Shown: piece by piece, positions 47,967 through 57,503 of the stretch
Layout of the letters: each line of letters begins with the position of its first letter
Position numbering within the stretch: position 1 is the stretch's first letter
Origin: Chromatiales bacterium
GTDB lineage: Bacteria > Pseudomonadota > Gammaproteobacteria > Steroidobacterales > GCA-2729495
NCBI GenBank assembly: GCA_016789885.1
Contig: JAEUPZ010000025.1
Location: 50,624 to 114,623, forward strand
Length of the DNA: 64,000 bases
Reading direction: 5' to 3'
Made by a program: the position numbers and the translations under genes
Notes under the pieces: generated by a model
Database searches by the model: none
The model's input: only the letters and a program-made list of their open reading frames with translations
Told to the model about the DNA's origin: nothing

Positions 47967-50172
47967 GGACCTCGTCCGGCTCGCGCTCAGCGCGCTGCCG
48001 CTGGTGCTGCTGGCGCTCCACAGCCTGCAGGTGCTGCCACTGGGCCTCGTCGACCGCGTCGAGGCCTACCTCTACGACCTGCGCGTGCGGCTCGCCATGC
48101 CGGGTGGCGTCGACGACCGGGTCGTCATCGTCGACATCGACGAGCGCAGCATCGGCGTCGAGGGCCGCTGGCCCTGGCGGCGCGACCGGGTGGCGCTGCT
48201 GCTGGACCAGCTCTTCGACCGCTACGCCGTGCGCACGGTGGGCTTCGACGTCGTGTTCCCCGAGCCCGACGACCAGTCGGCGCTGCGGCTGGTGGAGGAA
48301 CTCGCGGCGGGGCCAGCCGGCGCCAACGCCGACGCCCTGGCACAGCTCGACGCGGCCCGGGCCGCCCTGCAGACCGACCAGCGCTTCGCCGAGTCGCTGA
48401 TCGCACGGGACGTGGTGCTCGGCGTCGTCTTCAAGCAGCAGGTGGCCCGGGGCGAACCGGCCGAGGTGGGGCAGCTGTCGCCGCCGGTGACGCTCTCCGG
48501 GGAGGATGTGTCCCGCGTGCCGTGGACGAGCCCCGCGGGATTCACGGGCAACCTGCCCCTGCTGGTCGACAACGCCGCCGCCGGCGGCTTCTTCGACACG
48601 CCGCTCATCGACGACGACGGCAAGGTGCGGCGCGCGCCGCTCTTCCAGCGCTACGGCGGCGAGCTGTACGAGTCGCTGGCGCTGGCCGTGACCCGCGTGG
48701 CCACCGGCTCGCCGCCCCTGCGCCTGGCCTTCGCCCGCGCCGACGGCGAGCTGGCACGCCTCGAGTTCGTCGAGCTGGGCGACCGCCGCATCCCGGTGGA
48801 CCGCGACGGGGCCGTGCTCGTGCCCTTCCGCGGCGACGTCGGCAGCTTCCCCTACGTCTCGGCCACCGACGTGCTGTCGGACACGGTGCCCGACGAGCTG
48901 CTGCGCGACCGGATCGTGCTGGTCGGCACCAGCGCACCGGGCCTCGTCGATATCAGGGCCACGCCCGTGTCGAAGCTCTACGTCGGCGTCGAGGCCCATG
49001 CCAACCTCGTGGCCGGCATGCTCGACGGCAGCATCCGCTTCCGGCCGGCCTGGGCGCTGCAGGTGGAGCTGGCAGGGCTCGTCGCCATCGCGCTGCTGAC
49101 GGCCCTGTGGCTGCCGCGCCTGCCACCGCTCACGGGCCTCGGCTGGCTCGGGGCGCTGGTCTTCGTCATCGCCGGCTACAACTGGCTGGCCTGGGAGCGG
49201 CTGGGGCTGTGGCTGCCGCTGGCCTCGGGCCTGCTGCTGGCCTTCAGCGCGGCGCTGCTGCAGCTGACCTACGGCTTCTTCGTCGAGACGCGCCGCAAGC
49301 GGCGGCTGTCGCGGCTCTTCGGCCAGTACGTGCCGCCCGAGGTCGTGGCGGACCTCGACCGCTCGGACACCGAGATCTCCCTCGAGGGCGAGAACCGCGA
49401 GATGACGGTGCTGTTCTCGGACGTGCGCGGCTTCACGACGATCTCCGAGGGGCTGGGGCCCCGCGAACTCACGCAGCTCATGAACGCGTTCCTGACCCCC
49501 ATCACCGAGGTCATCCAGTCCCGCCGCGGCACCATCGACAAGTACATGGGCGACGCCGTGATGGCCTTCTGGGGAGCACCACTGCCGGACCCGGACCACG
49601 CCCGGCACGCGCTGGACGCGGCGCTCGGCATGGTGCGCCGCATGGAATCGCTGCGGGCCGAGTTCCGCCAGCGCGGCTGGCCGGAGATCCACATCGGCGT
49701 CGGCCTTTCCACGGGACCGATGAACGTCGGCAACATGGGCTCGCAGTTCCGCATGGCCTATACGGTGCTGGGCGACACGGTGAACCTGGGCTCGCGCCTC
49801 GAAGGGCTCACCAAGGAATACGGCGTCAGCATCGCCGTGAGCGAGGCGACGGCCCGCGCCGTGCCGGACTGGCTGTTCCGGCCGCTGGACCTGGTGCGCG
49901 TCAAGGGCAAGCAGGAACCGGTGGCCATCTTCGAACCGCTGGGCCCGCGGGACTCGGTGCCGGAGGGCGAGGCCCGCGCCGCCGGCGTCTTCGGCCAGGC
50001 GCTGGAGCTCTACCGGTCCCGGGCCTGGGACCAGGCCGAGGCACTGCTGACGGCGCTCGACCGGGACGACCACCGCAAGCTCTACACGCTGTACCTCGAG
50101 CGCATCCGCCACTTCCGCGCGTCGCCGCCGCCGGCCGGCTGGGACGGCGTGTTCACGTTCACCACCAAGTAG
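47947..50172 (+). CDS. CHASE2-domain class III nucleotide cyclase
   Basis: 741 residues. An N-terminal helix (LVRLALSALPLVLLALHS) is followed by an extracytoplasmic CHASE2 sensor domain (VVIVDIDERSIGVEGRWPWRR...), then three helices (about 367-440) and the cytosolic cyclase. The cyclase has FSDVRGFTTIS (metal Asp about 491), YMGDAVMAFWGAP (second metal Asp) and GDTVNLGSRLE (transition-state Asn/Arg), all intact, so it should make cAMP or cGMP. A FecR protein and an effector with two cyclic-nucleotide-binding domains are encoded downstream on the same strand. Confidence 0.9.
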   Translation: MPRTGRRDLVRLALSALPLVLLALHSLQVLPLGLVDRVEAYLYDLRVRLAMPGGVDDRVVIVDIDERSIGVEGRWPWRRDRVALLLDQLFDRYAVRTVGFDVVFPEPDDQSALRLVEELAAGPAGANADALAQLDAARAALQTDQRFAESLIARDVVLGVVFKQQVARGEPAEVGQLSPPVTLSGEDVSRVPWTSPAGFTGNLPLLVDNAAAGGFFDTPLIDDDGKVRRAPLFQRYGGELYESLALAVTRVATGSPPLRLAFARADGELARLEFVELGDRRIPVDRDGAVLVPFRGDVGSFPYVSATDVLSDTVPDELLRDRIVLVGTSAPGLVDIRATPVSKLYVGVEAHANLVAGMLDGSIRFRPAWALQVELAGLVAIALLTALWLPRLPPLTGLGWLGALVFVIAGYNWLAWERLGLWLPLASGLLLAFSAALLQLTYGFFVETRRKRRLSRLFGQYVPPEVVADLDRSDTEISLEGENREMTVLFSDVRGFTTISEGLGPRELTQLMNAFLTPITEVIQSRRGTIDKYMGDAVMAFWGAPLPDPDHARHALDAALGMVRRMESLRAEFRQRGWPEIHIGVGLSTGPMNVGNMGSQFRMAYTVLGDTVNLGSRLEGLTKEYGVSIAVSEATARAVPDWLFRPLDLVRVKGKQEPVAIFEPLGPRDSVPEGEARAAGVFGQALELYRSRAWDQAEALLTALDRDDHRKLYTLYLERIRHFRASPPPAGWDGVFTFTTK

Positions 50173-50316
50173 CACGGCAGCCACCGCCACCCTCAGCCGC
50201 GCACTGGCCCGCGCGGAGTGTGGACGGAGTCACGGGAGCGGAATCAGCAGCCTGTCGCTGCGCGGCAGGGTGGACTAGTATTCGGCTTCGGGGGCGAAGT
50301 CTGCGAGGTCTGGGCC

Positions 50317-51723
50317 ATGGGGACCGTGCCGAAGGGCGCGTGGGGGCCATTGCCGGCACTGCTGGCGGGTGTGGCACTGGTGGTGGGCGGGACACTTCCC
50401 GCCGCCGCGGCCGAACCGCCAGCTGCGACACCGCTCGCCACCGTATCGCTCGACGGCGTCCCTGACGACGCCAGGGCCACCCTCACCGAGGCCCAGCGCC
50501 TGCTCGCCGCCGGCGATGCCCCCGGTGCCTACGCCCTTCTGGCCGCACGCGAAGCCGACTGGGCGGGCTCACCCGTCTACGACTACCTGCTCGGCGTGGC
50601 GGCGCTGGACAGCGGCCGGGCGCCGGACGCCGTGTTCAGCCTGTCCCGCGTCGTCGCCGCCGAGCCCGGCTTCGATGGCGCCCGCATGGAGCTCGCGCGG
50701 GCGCTCTTCGAGGCCAATGACCTCGAGGGCGCGCGCGTGCAGTTCGCTTACCTCGCGGGCCGTTCGCCACCGCCGGAGACCGCCGCCGTCATCGCGCGCT
50801 ACCAGGCCGTCATCGACCAGCGGTCCGGCCAGGGCGGCAGCGCCTTCAGCGCCTTCGTCGAGGCCGGCGGCGGCTACGACAGCAACGCCAACGCCTCGAC
50901 CAGCGACGGCCAGTTCCTCGGCTTCGACCTGAACAACAACAACGTCGAGACCGACTCGTTGTTCGGGACGCTGGCCGGCGGCGTGCTGCACCAGGCCGGC
51001 CTGGGCAATGGCTGGTCCACGGCCAGCAACCTGCGCGCCGACTGGCGCAAGAACCCCGACGCGCGGTTCGTCGACCAGGCCATCGCCTCGGCCGGCACGG
51101 CGCTGCTGTGGAACCGCGGGCCCTGGCGGGCCTCGGCCGGCGTGAACGGCTACTACGGCTGGCTCGACGGCAGCCCGCAGGAGACCTATGTCGGCGCCGC
51201 ACTGGGCATCGGCCGCATGCTCGGCGACCGGTGGGAACTCGCGGCCCGCGCCCAGGGCGGGCCGGTCCGCTTCCAGCAGGACGTGCTCGAGGTGCTCGAC
51301 GTCGACCGCTACCTCGGCGCGGTGACGCTGAGCCGCTACGGCATCGGCACCGGCGGCCGCGTCGCGCTGTCGTTGCTGGGCGGCTGGGACGACGCCACCC
51401 GCACGGGCTCGCCGTACAGCAACGACCGCGTCGGCGCGCGGGTCGCCACCAGCTGGCCCGTCGGTCGCGCGAGCGGCCTCTACGTCGAAGCCGGCTGGCT
51501 GCAGTCGGAGTACGACCAGTCACCGGGCTTCTTCGGCGGCAGCTTCGGCCGGCGCGAAGACGACCAGCTCACCGCGCTCGCCGGCTTCGAGCTGGGCGAC
51601 TGGCCGGCGAAGGACTGGGTGCTGTCGCCGCGCCTGCGCTACGTCGACAACGACTCGACGATCCCCCTCTACGAGTACGACCGCTGGGAGGCCGCCGTGA
51701 CGCTCCGGCGCGCCTTCCGCTGA
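50317..51723 (+). CDS. Slam-like TPR plus outer-membrane beta-barrel protein
   Basis: 468 residues. Signal peptide (ALLAGVALVVGGTLPAAAA). TPR-like helical repeats fill residues about 40-185 (LTEAQRLLAAGDAPGAYALL, DYLLGVAALDSGRAPDAVF, GARMELARALFEANDLEGAR). The rest is a beta-barrel (FVEAGGGYDSNANAST onward) ending in the aromatic RRAFR. This TPR-plus-barrel layout is that of Slam (surface lipoprotein assembly modulator) proteins, which export TbpB-like substrates; the following gene encodes a candidate substrate. Assignment is by architecture, not clear family match. Confidence 0.65.
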   Translation: MGTVPKGAWGPLPALLAGVALVVGGTLPAAAAEPPAATPLATVSLDGVPDDARATLTEAQRLLAAGDAPGAYALLAAREADWAGSPVYDYLLGVAALDSGRAPDAVFSLSRVVAAEPGFDGARMELARALFEANDLEGARVQFAYLAGRSPPPETAAVIARYQAVIDQRSGQGGSAFSAFVEAGGGYDSNANASTSDGQFLGFDLNNNNVETDSLFGTLAGGVLHQAGLGNGWSTASNLRADWRKNPDARFVDQAIASAGTALLWNRGPWRASAGVNGYYGWLDGSPQETYVGAALGIGRMLGDRWELAARAQGGPVRFQQDVLEVLDVDRYLGAVTLSRYGIGTGGRVALSLLGGWDDATRTGSPYSNDRVGARVATSWPVGRASGLYVEAGWLQSEYDQSPGFFGGSFGRREDDQLTALAGFELGDWPAKDWVLSPRLRYVDNDSTIPLYEYDRWEAAVTLRRAFR

Positions 51724-51733
51724 GGAGGCGGCC

Positions 51734-54205
51734 ATGGCCACGATCCTGACCCCCCGCACGGCCACGACCGTCCGCCGCCACGCCTTCGCCACCCTGGCGA
51801 CCGCCGTGCTGCTGCTGGCCACGGAGCTGGCGCTGGCGGCCGCCGGCAAGGTGCTCTTCGTCAGTGGCAGCGTGCAGGTCGAGCGCGGCGCAACCCGGGC
51901 GCTCGCGGCCGGCGACGCCATCGAGGTGGGCGACGTCATCGTCACGGGCCCGGCATCACGCGCCCAGCTGCTCATGGCCGACGGCGCCAAGGTGGCACTG
52001 CGTGCCGGCACCCGCTTCCGCATCGACGCGATGACGCTGCCCGCCAGCGTCACGGCCCCCGGCCAGGCCCGGGCCACGACGGCCGAGGGCAGCAGTGCCG
52101 CGACGCTGCTGAAGGGTGGCTTCCGCACCGTGACCGGCAGCGTCGGCAAGTCGAACCCGGCGGGCTACCAGGTGCGCACGCCGGTGGGCGTGCTCGGCAT
52201 CCGCGGCACCGACTACGCCCTCACGTGGTGCGACAAGGATTGCCCGCCCGGCACCGCCGACGGCCTGTACCTCGGCGTCTATCCGGGCGGCGGCGGCATC
52301 ATCTTCCGCCCGGCCAGCGGCGCGCCCTTCAACCTCGACCCGGGCCAGTTCGCGTTCCTGCCCACCGGCAGCACGACTCCCCAGCCGCTGCAGGCACCGC
52401 CGCCGCCCCTTGGCGACGACGCGGCGGGTCCGGTCGCCGTGGGCTCCCTCGGCGGCGGCGCGCTGCCGGGTGATGGCGGCCCCGCCGGCGGCCTCGACGA
52501 CTTCGGCAACCGCCGCAGCCCCGCCGGCGAGCCGGAGCCGGAGGAACCCGGGCCCGATGGCGGAACGGGCGGCGGTAGCGGCGGCACCACGGCGAGCCTC
52601 GCGCAGCCCGTGGGCGGCAGCGATGCCAACGGCAATCCGGTGGACCTGACCGGCGGCAGCGCGACGCCGGAGGTACCCGCCGGCCGGGAGCAGAACCTCG
52701 CGTACTCCGTCGGCAACATCGGCAGCTTCGGGATCTTCGCCAACGCCGTCGACCAGGGCACTGCCCTCGCCACCAGCGGCGGCAACGTCACGGCCTTCGC
52801 GGCCGAAGTCGCCATCAACGACATCCCGACCCCGGGCACCATCGGCATCGGCACCAGCAGCAACACGGACACCGGCAGCAACGCCGGGACGGGCCTGCGC
52901 TGGGGCCGCTGGAACGGCGGCGCGGCCCAGGTCACCACCGCCAGCGGCGGCGGACCAATCCCCCTCGCCACCCAGAGCCTGCACTGGATCTACGAGGCGC
53001 CCCGGGACGTGCCGGGCGTGCTGCCGGTGACCGGAACCGCCAGCTACGTGCTGGTCGGCGGAACGTCGCCGACGGACACCAGCGGCAACGTCGGTACCCT
53101 CGGCGCCGCGTCCCTCGGCGTCGACTTCACCAGCCAGAACCTCGAGTTCGCCGTGCGCCTGACCATCGACCAGGCCGAGTGGTTCGTCAGCGGGACCGGC
53201 AGCCTGGACGGCGGTGGCCCCCGCTTCAGCGGCTTCGGCGAGAACGGCTCCATTGGCGGCAACGGCTTCGCAGCCGGCCTCATCAACGGCCTCCTGGTGC
53301 CGGGCAGCGCCGCAGCGCCGGCCGCACCGGCCGCTGCCTTCAGCTACACGCTCGTCGACCTGCAGGACAACCGGGGCCCGGTCTCGGGCGTCGCCGGCTT
53401 CGTGGCGGGCAGCGGCGCGCCCGTCGGCCCGCCGGCGCCGGCGCGGCGCGACGTGGCCTTTGCCGTCGGCGGACTCGGGCAGGAGCCGGCCTTCACGTCC
53501 GTGGCGTCGAACACGCCGGCCGAGTACGGCCAGGGCCCTGGCTTCAACCTGGTCCGGTTCACGGCCGGGTTCCCCACGGGCAGCACGCCGGTGCAGGCCG
53601 AGTACGGCATCGGCAGCAGCACCGTGGCAGAGAGCAACTACGATTCGGTGACACTGCTGCGCTGGGGCCGCTGGAGCGGCGGCGTGGCCAGCGTCGCCAC
53701 CGGCGGCGGCCCCCCGGGTCCCGTCGACCTCCTGTCTTCGAGCCTGCACTGGATCGTGTCGGCCAACGCGCCCGATGCGCCGGTGCTGCCGGCGAGCGGC
53801 ACGGCCAGCTACTCGCTGGTCGGCGGCACGAGCCCGACGGACAGCCTCGGCAACACGGGCACCGTCGGCAGCGCGACGTTCAACGCGAACTTCACCAACC
53901 AGTCCGTCGACAGCGCGCTCGCGCTCACCGTCGGTGACCGCATCATCAATGCCACCGGCACGGGCACCATCGGCGCCCAGCTTGGCCTCGCGCCCCACCA
54001 GTTCGGCGGCACCTACGACGTCACCGGCACCAATACGGGCACGGGCCAGGGCTTCGACGGCGGCGGCCGCTTCGACGGCTTCTTCAGCGCGCCGGGCAAT
54101 CCCACGACGCCCGGCGTGCCGGGCGGCGCCGGCCTGACCTACTCGCTGCAGGATTTCACCGACGGCACCACCGTGCAGGGCACCGCCATCTTCCGGGCAC
54201 CGTGA
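51734..54205 (+). CDS. FecR-domain protein with two TbpB-like repeats
   Basis: 823 residues. Signal peptide (LATAVLLLATELALAAA), then a FecR domain (VLFVSGSVQVERGATRALAAGDAIEVGDVIVTG, about 38-160; TPVGVLGIRGTDYAL). A Pro/Gly-rich linker (about 215-300) leads to two homologous modules of about 240 residues. Each holds LRWGRW(N/S)GG, a LHWI segment, LPVTGTASYVLVGGTSPTD-like and an FDGFF/FSGFG element, which resemble TbpB-type surface barrels. There is no lipobox. Sits 10 bp after the Slam-like gene and overlaps the next gene by four bases (GTGA). Confidence 0.7.
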   Translation: MATILTPRTATTVRRHAFATLATAVLLLATELALAAAGKVLFVSGSVQVERGATRALAAGDAIEVGDVIVTGPASRAQLLMADGAKVALRAGTRFRIDAMTLPASVTAPGQARATTAEGSSAATLLKGGFRTVTGSVGKSNPAGYQVRTPVGVLGIRGTDYALTWCDKDCPPGTADGLYLGVYPGGGGIIFRPASGAPFNLDPGQFAFLPTGSTTPQPLQAPPPPLGDDAAGPVAVGSLGGGALPGDGGPAGGLDDFGNRRSPAGEPEPEEPGPDGGTGGGSGGTTASLAQPVGGSDANGNPVDLTGGSATPEVPAGREQNLAYSVGNIGSFGIFANAVDQGTALATSGGNVTAFAAEVAINDIPTPGTIGIGTSSNTDTGSNAGTGLRWGRWNGGAAQVTTASGGGPIPLATQSLHWIYEAPRDVPGVLPVTGTASYVLVGGTSPTDTSGNVGTLGAASLGVDFTSQNLEFAVRLTIDQAEWFVSGTGSLDGGGPRFSGFGENGSIGGNGFAAGLINGLLVPGSAAAPAAPAAAFSYTLVDLQDNRGPVSGVAGFVAGSGAPVGPPAPARRDVAFAVGGLGQEPAFTSVASNTPAEYGQGPGFNLVRFTAGFPTGSTPVQAEYGIGSSTVAESNYDSVTLLRWGRWSGGVASVATGGGPPGPVDLLSSSLHWIVSANAPDAPVLPASGTASYSLVGGTSPTDSLGNTGTVGSATFNANFTNQSVDSALALTVGDRIINATGTGTIGAQLGLAPHQFGGTYDVTGTNTGTGQGFDGGGRFDGFFSAPGNPTTPGVPGGAGLTYSLQDFTDGTTVQGTAIFRAP

Positions 54206-56604
54206 GCGCGCACTACAGGATCGCCATCGTCGGCGCCGGTCCCGGCGGGCTGTCGGCTGCCGCCCATGCGGCGGAGCTCGGCATCCCGCACGTGCTGCTC
54301 GAGTCCTCCGCCGCGCCGGCCAACACGATCCAGCGCTACCAGAAGGGCAAGCACGTCATGGCGGAGCCGGCCGTGCTGCCCCTGCGCAGCCCGCTGCCCT
54401 TCGCCGCCGGTCCGCGGGAACAGGTGCTCGACGGCTGGTCCCGCGGAATCACGGCCCGGGGCGTGAACATCCGCTACGGCGCCGAGGTCACCGGCATCGG
54501 CGGCGCGGCACCGGCGTTCACGCTGCGCCTGCGCGACGGCGGCACCGTGACGGCCGAATCGGTGGTGCTCGCCATCGGCCTGCAGGGCAACCCGCTGCTC
54601 CTCGGCGTGCCCGGCGAAGACCTGCCCGCCGTGCAGTACACCCTCGACGATCCCGACGAGTACCAGGACGAAGTCATCGTCGTCGTCGGCGCCGGCGACG
54701 CTGCCATCGAGAACGCGCTGGCACTCGCCCGGCGCAACCAGGTCTTCATCGTCAACCGCGGCGACGAGTTCGCCCGCGCCAAGGAAGGCAACCTCGCCGG
54801 GATCCAGAAGGCCCTCGAGGACGGCCGCCTCACCTGCCACTACCGGTCGACCTGTGCGCGCGTCGAGCGTGCCGACGGAGCCCAGCCCTTCGTGCTCGTG
54901 CTCAACACCGACCAGGGCGAGGCCCGGGTCGGGTGCCACCGCATCATCGCCCGGCTCGGCGCCACGCCGCCGCGGAAGTTCGTCGAGGGCTGCGGCATCG
55001 CCTTCCCGGGCCCGGACCCGGCGGCGCTGCCGGTACTGTCGACACGCTACGAGTCGTCCGTGCCGGGTCTCTACGTGATCGGGGCCCTGGGCGGCTACCC
55101 GCTGATCAAGCAGGCGATGAACCAGGGCTACGAGGTGGTCGAGTACATCCTCGGCCGGGCCATCGAGCCGGCCGACCACCCGCTGCTGGCCGCCCGCTTC
55201 GCGCCCCTGCCCTTCGGGCTCGGCGTCGACGACACGCTGGCGCTGATGCAGGCGCGCATCCCGCTGTTCCGCCGGGTCAACAGCCTCATGTTCCGGGAGC
55301 TGGTGCTCGGCAGCGCCGTGCACGTGCCGGCGCCGGGCGACGTCCTCTTCCGCAAGAACGACTACACCAGCAGCTTCTACACGATCCTCGCGGGCACCGT
55401 GGAGATCGAACTCGAGCCGGGCGGCCGGCGCTTCCGCCTCGGCGAAGGCGAGTTCTTCGGCGAGATGGGGCTGCTGTCGGGCCGGCGGCGTACCGCGACG
55501 GCGCTGGCGGGACCCGGCTGCGTCGTCATCGAGACGCCACGGCGCGAGCTGCTCAAGCTCATCAAGTCCGACGAGTCGGTGCGCCGGGGCATCGACGAGT
55601 ACTTCGTCGTCCGCGCGCTGCAGTCGAGCTTCGCCCCCGACGCGGCCTTCGAAGACCTGCGCGGCGTCGCCGCCGGCGCGACGCTCCACCGGTTCCGGCC
55701 CGACGAATACCTGTTCCACGAGGGCGACGAGGCCGACCGCCTGCACCTGATCCGCTCGGGGTCCGTGGCCATCTCCCGGCAGGTCGGCGGGCGCGAGGTG
55801 GTGACGTCGTACGTCGCCGCCGGCAACTACGTCGGCGAGATGGGGCTGCTCGGCCGCACGCGGCGCTCGGCCTCGGCGCGGGCGACGGTGGTCACCGAGA
55901 CCGTGAGCCTCGATGCGGCCAGCTTCGACGCGCTGCTCGACCGGAACCCCGCGCTGCGTGGCCAGGTGCAGGCCATCGTGCGCCAGCGCCTCGACGCCAA
56001 CACGCGCATGACCGCCAACGCCCAGGCCGGCGACCTGATCTCGTTCTTCATGCAGCAGGGCCTCGGCGAGGCCACGGACGTGCTGCTCATCGACGAGACG
56101 CTCTGCATCGGCTGCGACAACTGCGAGAAGGCCTGCGCCGAGACCCACGAAGGCACGTCGCGCCTCGACCGCGAGGCAGGCCCCTCGTTCGCCCACGTGC
56201 ACGTGCCGACCTCGTGCCGGCACTGCGAGAACCCGCGCTGCATGACCGACTGTCCGCCCGACGCCATCCGCCGCGCACCGAACGGCGAGGTCTTCATCCA
56301 GGACAGCTGCATCGGCTGCGGCAACTGCGAGCGCAACTGCCCCTACGGCGTCATCCAGATGGCGGCGGTGCCGCCGCCGAAGCCGGGCCTGTTCAGCTGG
56401 CTCCTGTTCGGCGCCGGGCCCGGTCCCGGCGAGGCCCCGGCGGCGAAGCCGGCCGCGGCGAAGGACGCGCCGAAGAAGGCCGTGAAGTGCGACATGTGCA
56501 AGGACCTGGACGGCGGCCCGGCCTGCGTGCGGGCCTGCCCCACGGGGGCTGCGATCCGCGTCAGCCCCGACCGCTTCGTCGACGTGGCCCGGGGACGGGC
56601 CTGA
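54202..56604 (+). CDS. FAD oxidoreductase with two cyclic-nucleotide-binding domains and ferredoxin clusters
   Basis: 800 residues, GTG start overlapping the upstream stop. Domain order: FAD/NAD(P) disulfide-reductase fold with GAGPGG at 11-16 and VVGAGDAA at about 160; CNB domain 1 (about 370-480) with the phosphate-binding cassette FGEMGLLSGRRRTATA; CNB domain 2 (about 495-600) with VGEMGLLGRTRRSASA; then a NrfC/HybA-like ferredoxin part (625-800). That part has CIGCDNCEKAC, CRHC...CMTDCP, CIGCGNCERNCP and CDMC...CVRACP, enough for four [4Fe-4S] clusters. Both cassettes keep the Glu and Arg that bind cNMP. There is no signal peptide, so it is cytosolic. Electron entry (NAD(P)H) and gating by the CHASE2 cyclase are inferred. 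Confidence 0.88.
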   Translation: MSAHYRIAIVGAGPGGLSAAAHAAELGIPHVLLESSAAPANTIQRYQKGKHVMAEPAVLPLRSPLPFAAGPREQVLDGWSRGITARGVNIRYGAEVTGIGGAAPAFTLRLRDGGTVTAESVVLAIGLQGNPLLLGVPGEDLPAVQYTLDDPDEYQDEVIVVVGAGDAAIENALALARRNQVFIVNRGDEFARAKEGNLAGIQKALEDGRLTCHYRSTCARVERADGAQPFVLVLNTDQGEARVGCHRIIARLGATPPRKFVEGCGIAFPGPDPAALPVLSTRYESSVPGLYVIGALGGYPLIKQAMNQGYEVVEYILGRAIEPADHPLLAARFAPLPFGLGVDDTLALMQARIPLFRRVNSLMFRELVLGSAVHVPAPGDVLFRKNDYTSSFYTILAGTVEIELEPGGRRFRLGEGEFFGEMGLLSGRRRTATALAGPGCVVIETPRRELLKLIKSDESVRRGIDEYFVVRALQSSFAPDAAFEDLRGVAAGATLHRFRPDEYLFHEGDEADRLHLIRSGSVAISRQVGGREVVTSYVAAGNYVGEMGLLGRTRRSASARATVVTETVSLDAASFDALLDRNPALRGQVQAIVRQRLDANTRMTANAQAGDLISFFMQQGLGEATDVLLIDETLCIGCDNCEKACAETHEGTSRLDREAGPSFAHVHVPTSCRHCENPRCMTDCPPDAIRRAPNGEVFIQDSCIGCGNCERNCPYGVIQMAAVPPPKPGLFSWLLFGAGPGPGEAPAAKPAAAKDAPKKAVKCDMCKDLDGGPACVRACPTGAAIRVSPDRFVDVARGRA

Positions 56605-56620
56605 GGCGAGGCCGCGCCCC

Positions 56621-57490
56621 GTGCACCAGTCGATCCTGGGCTACCGCGGCCGGCGCTACCTCTGGGCCGCCACGGCGCTGGCGGCGCTGGCCGCGGTGGC
56701 CTACGCCTGGCACGCCCCCCCGGAGCCGCCCAATGGCGGCACGTGGCTGGGCTACACGCTGGGCACCATCGGTGCCGTCCTGATCCTCTGGCTCATCGCC
56801 TTCGGCGTGCGCAAGCGCAGCTACCGGTCGGCGCTGGGCACGGTGCAGGGCTGGCTGTCGGCCCACGTGTACCTGGGCCTGTCGCTGCTGGTCATCGTGA
56901 CGCTGCACGCCGGCTTCCAGTTCGGCTGGAACGTCCACACCCTCGCCTACGCGCTGATGATCGTCGTCATCGGCAGCGGCGCCGTCGGGACGGTGCTCTA
57001 CCTCCGCTACCCGGCGCGTATGAATGCCCTGCGCAGCGGCGCGAACCGTGGCCAGTGGCTCGCCGAGGTCAGTGACCTGGACCAGAAGTCCCTGCGCGTG
57101 GCCCGCGCACTGCCGCCGGAGTTCGCCGAGGTCGTGGCCAGCACACGGGACCGGGCCGTCCTCGGTGGCAGTGCCATGGCCCTGCTGACCGGGGCCGACC
57201 GGTCGCGCGTGCTGCTGCCCGGCTCGGGGCTCGCGCCCAACCCGGACCAGCAGGCGACGCTGTCCTGGCTCGGCGACCAGCTCTCGCGCAGCACCGACGG
57301 CGAACAGGGTGCCCGCATCCAGGACCTGCTGACCCTGCAGGGGGCGCGCCGCGCGACGCTGGCCCGGCTGCGCGACGACCTCCGGCTGCAGGCCTGGCTC
57401 GAGGTCTGGCTGTACGTGCACGTGCCCGTCACCTTCGCGCTGCTGGCAGCGCTCGTGGCCCACGTGCTGTCGGTCTTCCTGTACTGGTGA
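56621..57490 (+). CDS. Bis-His di-heme b membrane protein (membrane electron conduit)
   Basis: 289 residues with five hydrophobic segments. His82 and His96 lie 14 residues apart on one helix (AHVYLGLSLLVIVTLHAGF) and His267 and His281 lie 14 apart on another (HVPVTFALLAALVAHV). That is the classical arrangement for two stacked b haems in NarI- or cytochrome b561-like proteins. A soluble domain of about 120 residues (130-250) is inserted before the last helix and has no recognised family. The GTG start lies 17 bp after the FAD protein gene. The family has no name I recognise. Confidence 0.7.
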   Translation: MHQSILGYRGRRYLWAATALAALAAVAYAWHAPPEPPNGGTWLGYTLGTIGAVLILWLIAFGVRKRSYRSALGTVQGWLSAHVYLGLSLLVIVTLHAGFQFGWNVHTLAYALMIVVIGSGAVGTVLYLRYPARMNALRSGANRGQWLAEVSDLDQKSLRVARALPPEFAEVVASTRDRAVLGGSAMALLTGADRSRVLLPGSGLAPNPDQQATLSWLGDQLSRSTDGEQGARIQDLLTLQGARRATLARLRDDLRLQAWLEVWLYVHVPVTFALLAALVAHVLSVFLYW

Positions 57491-57503
57491 GGCACGGGCC
57501 CCG

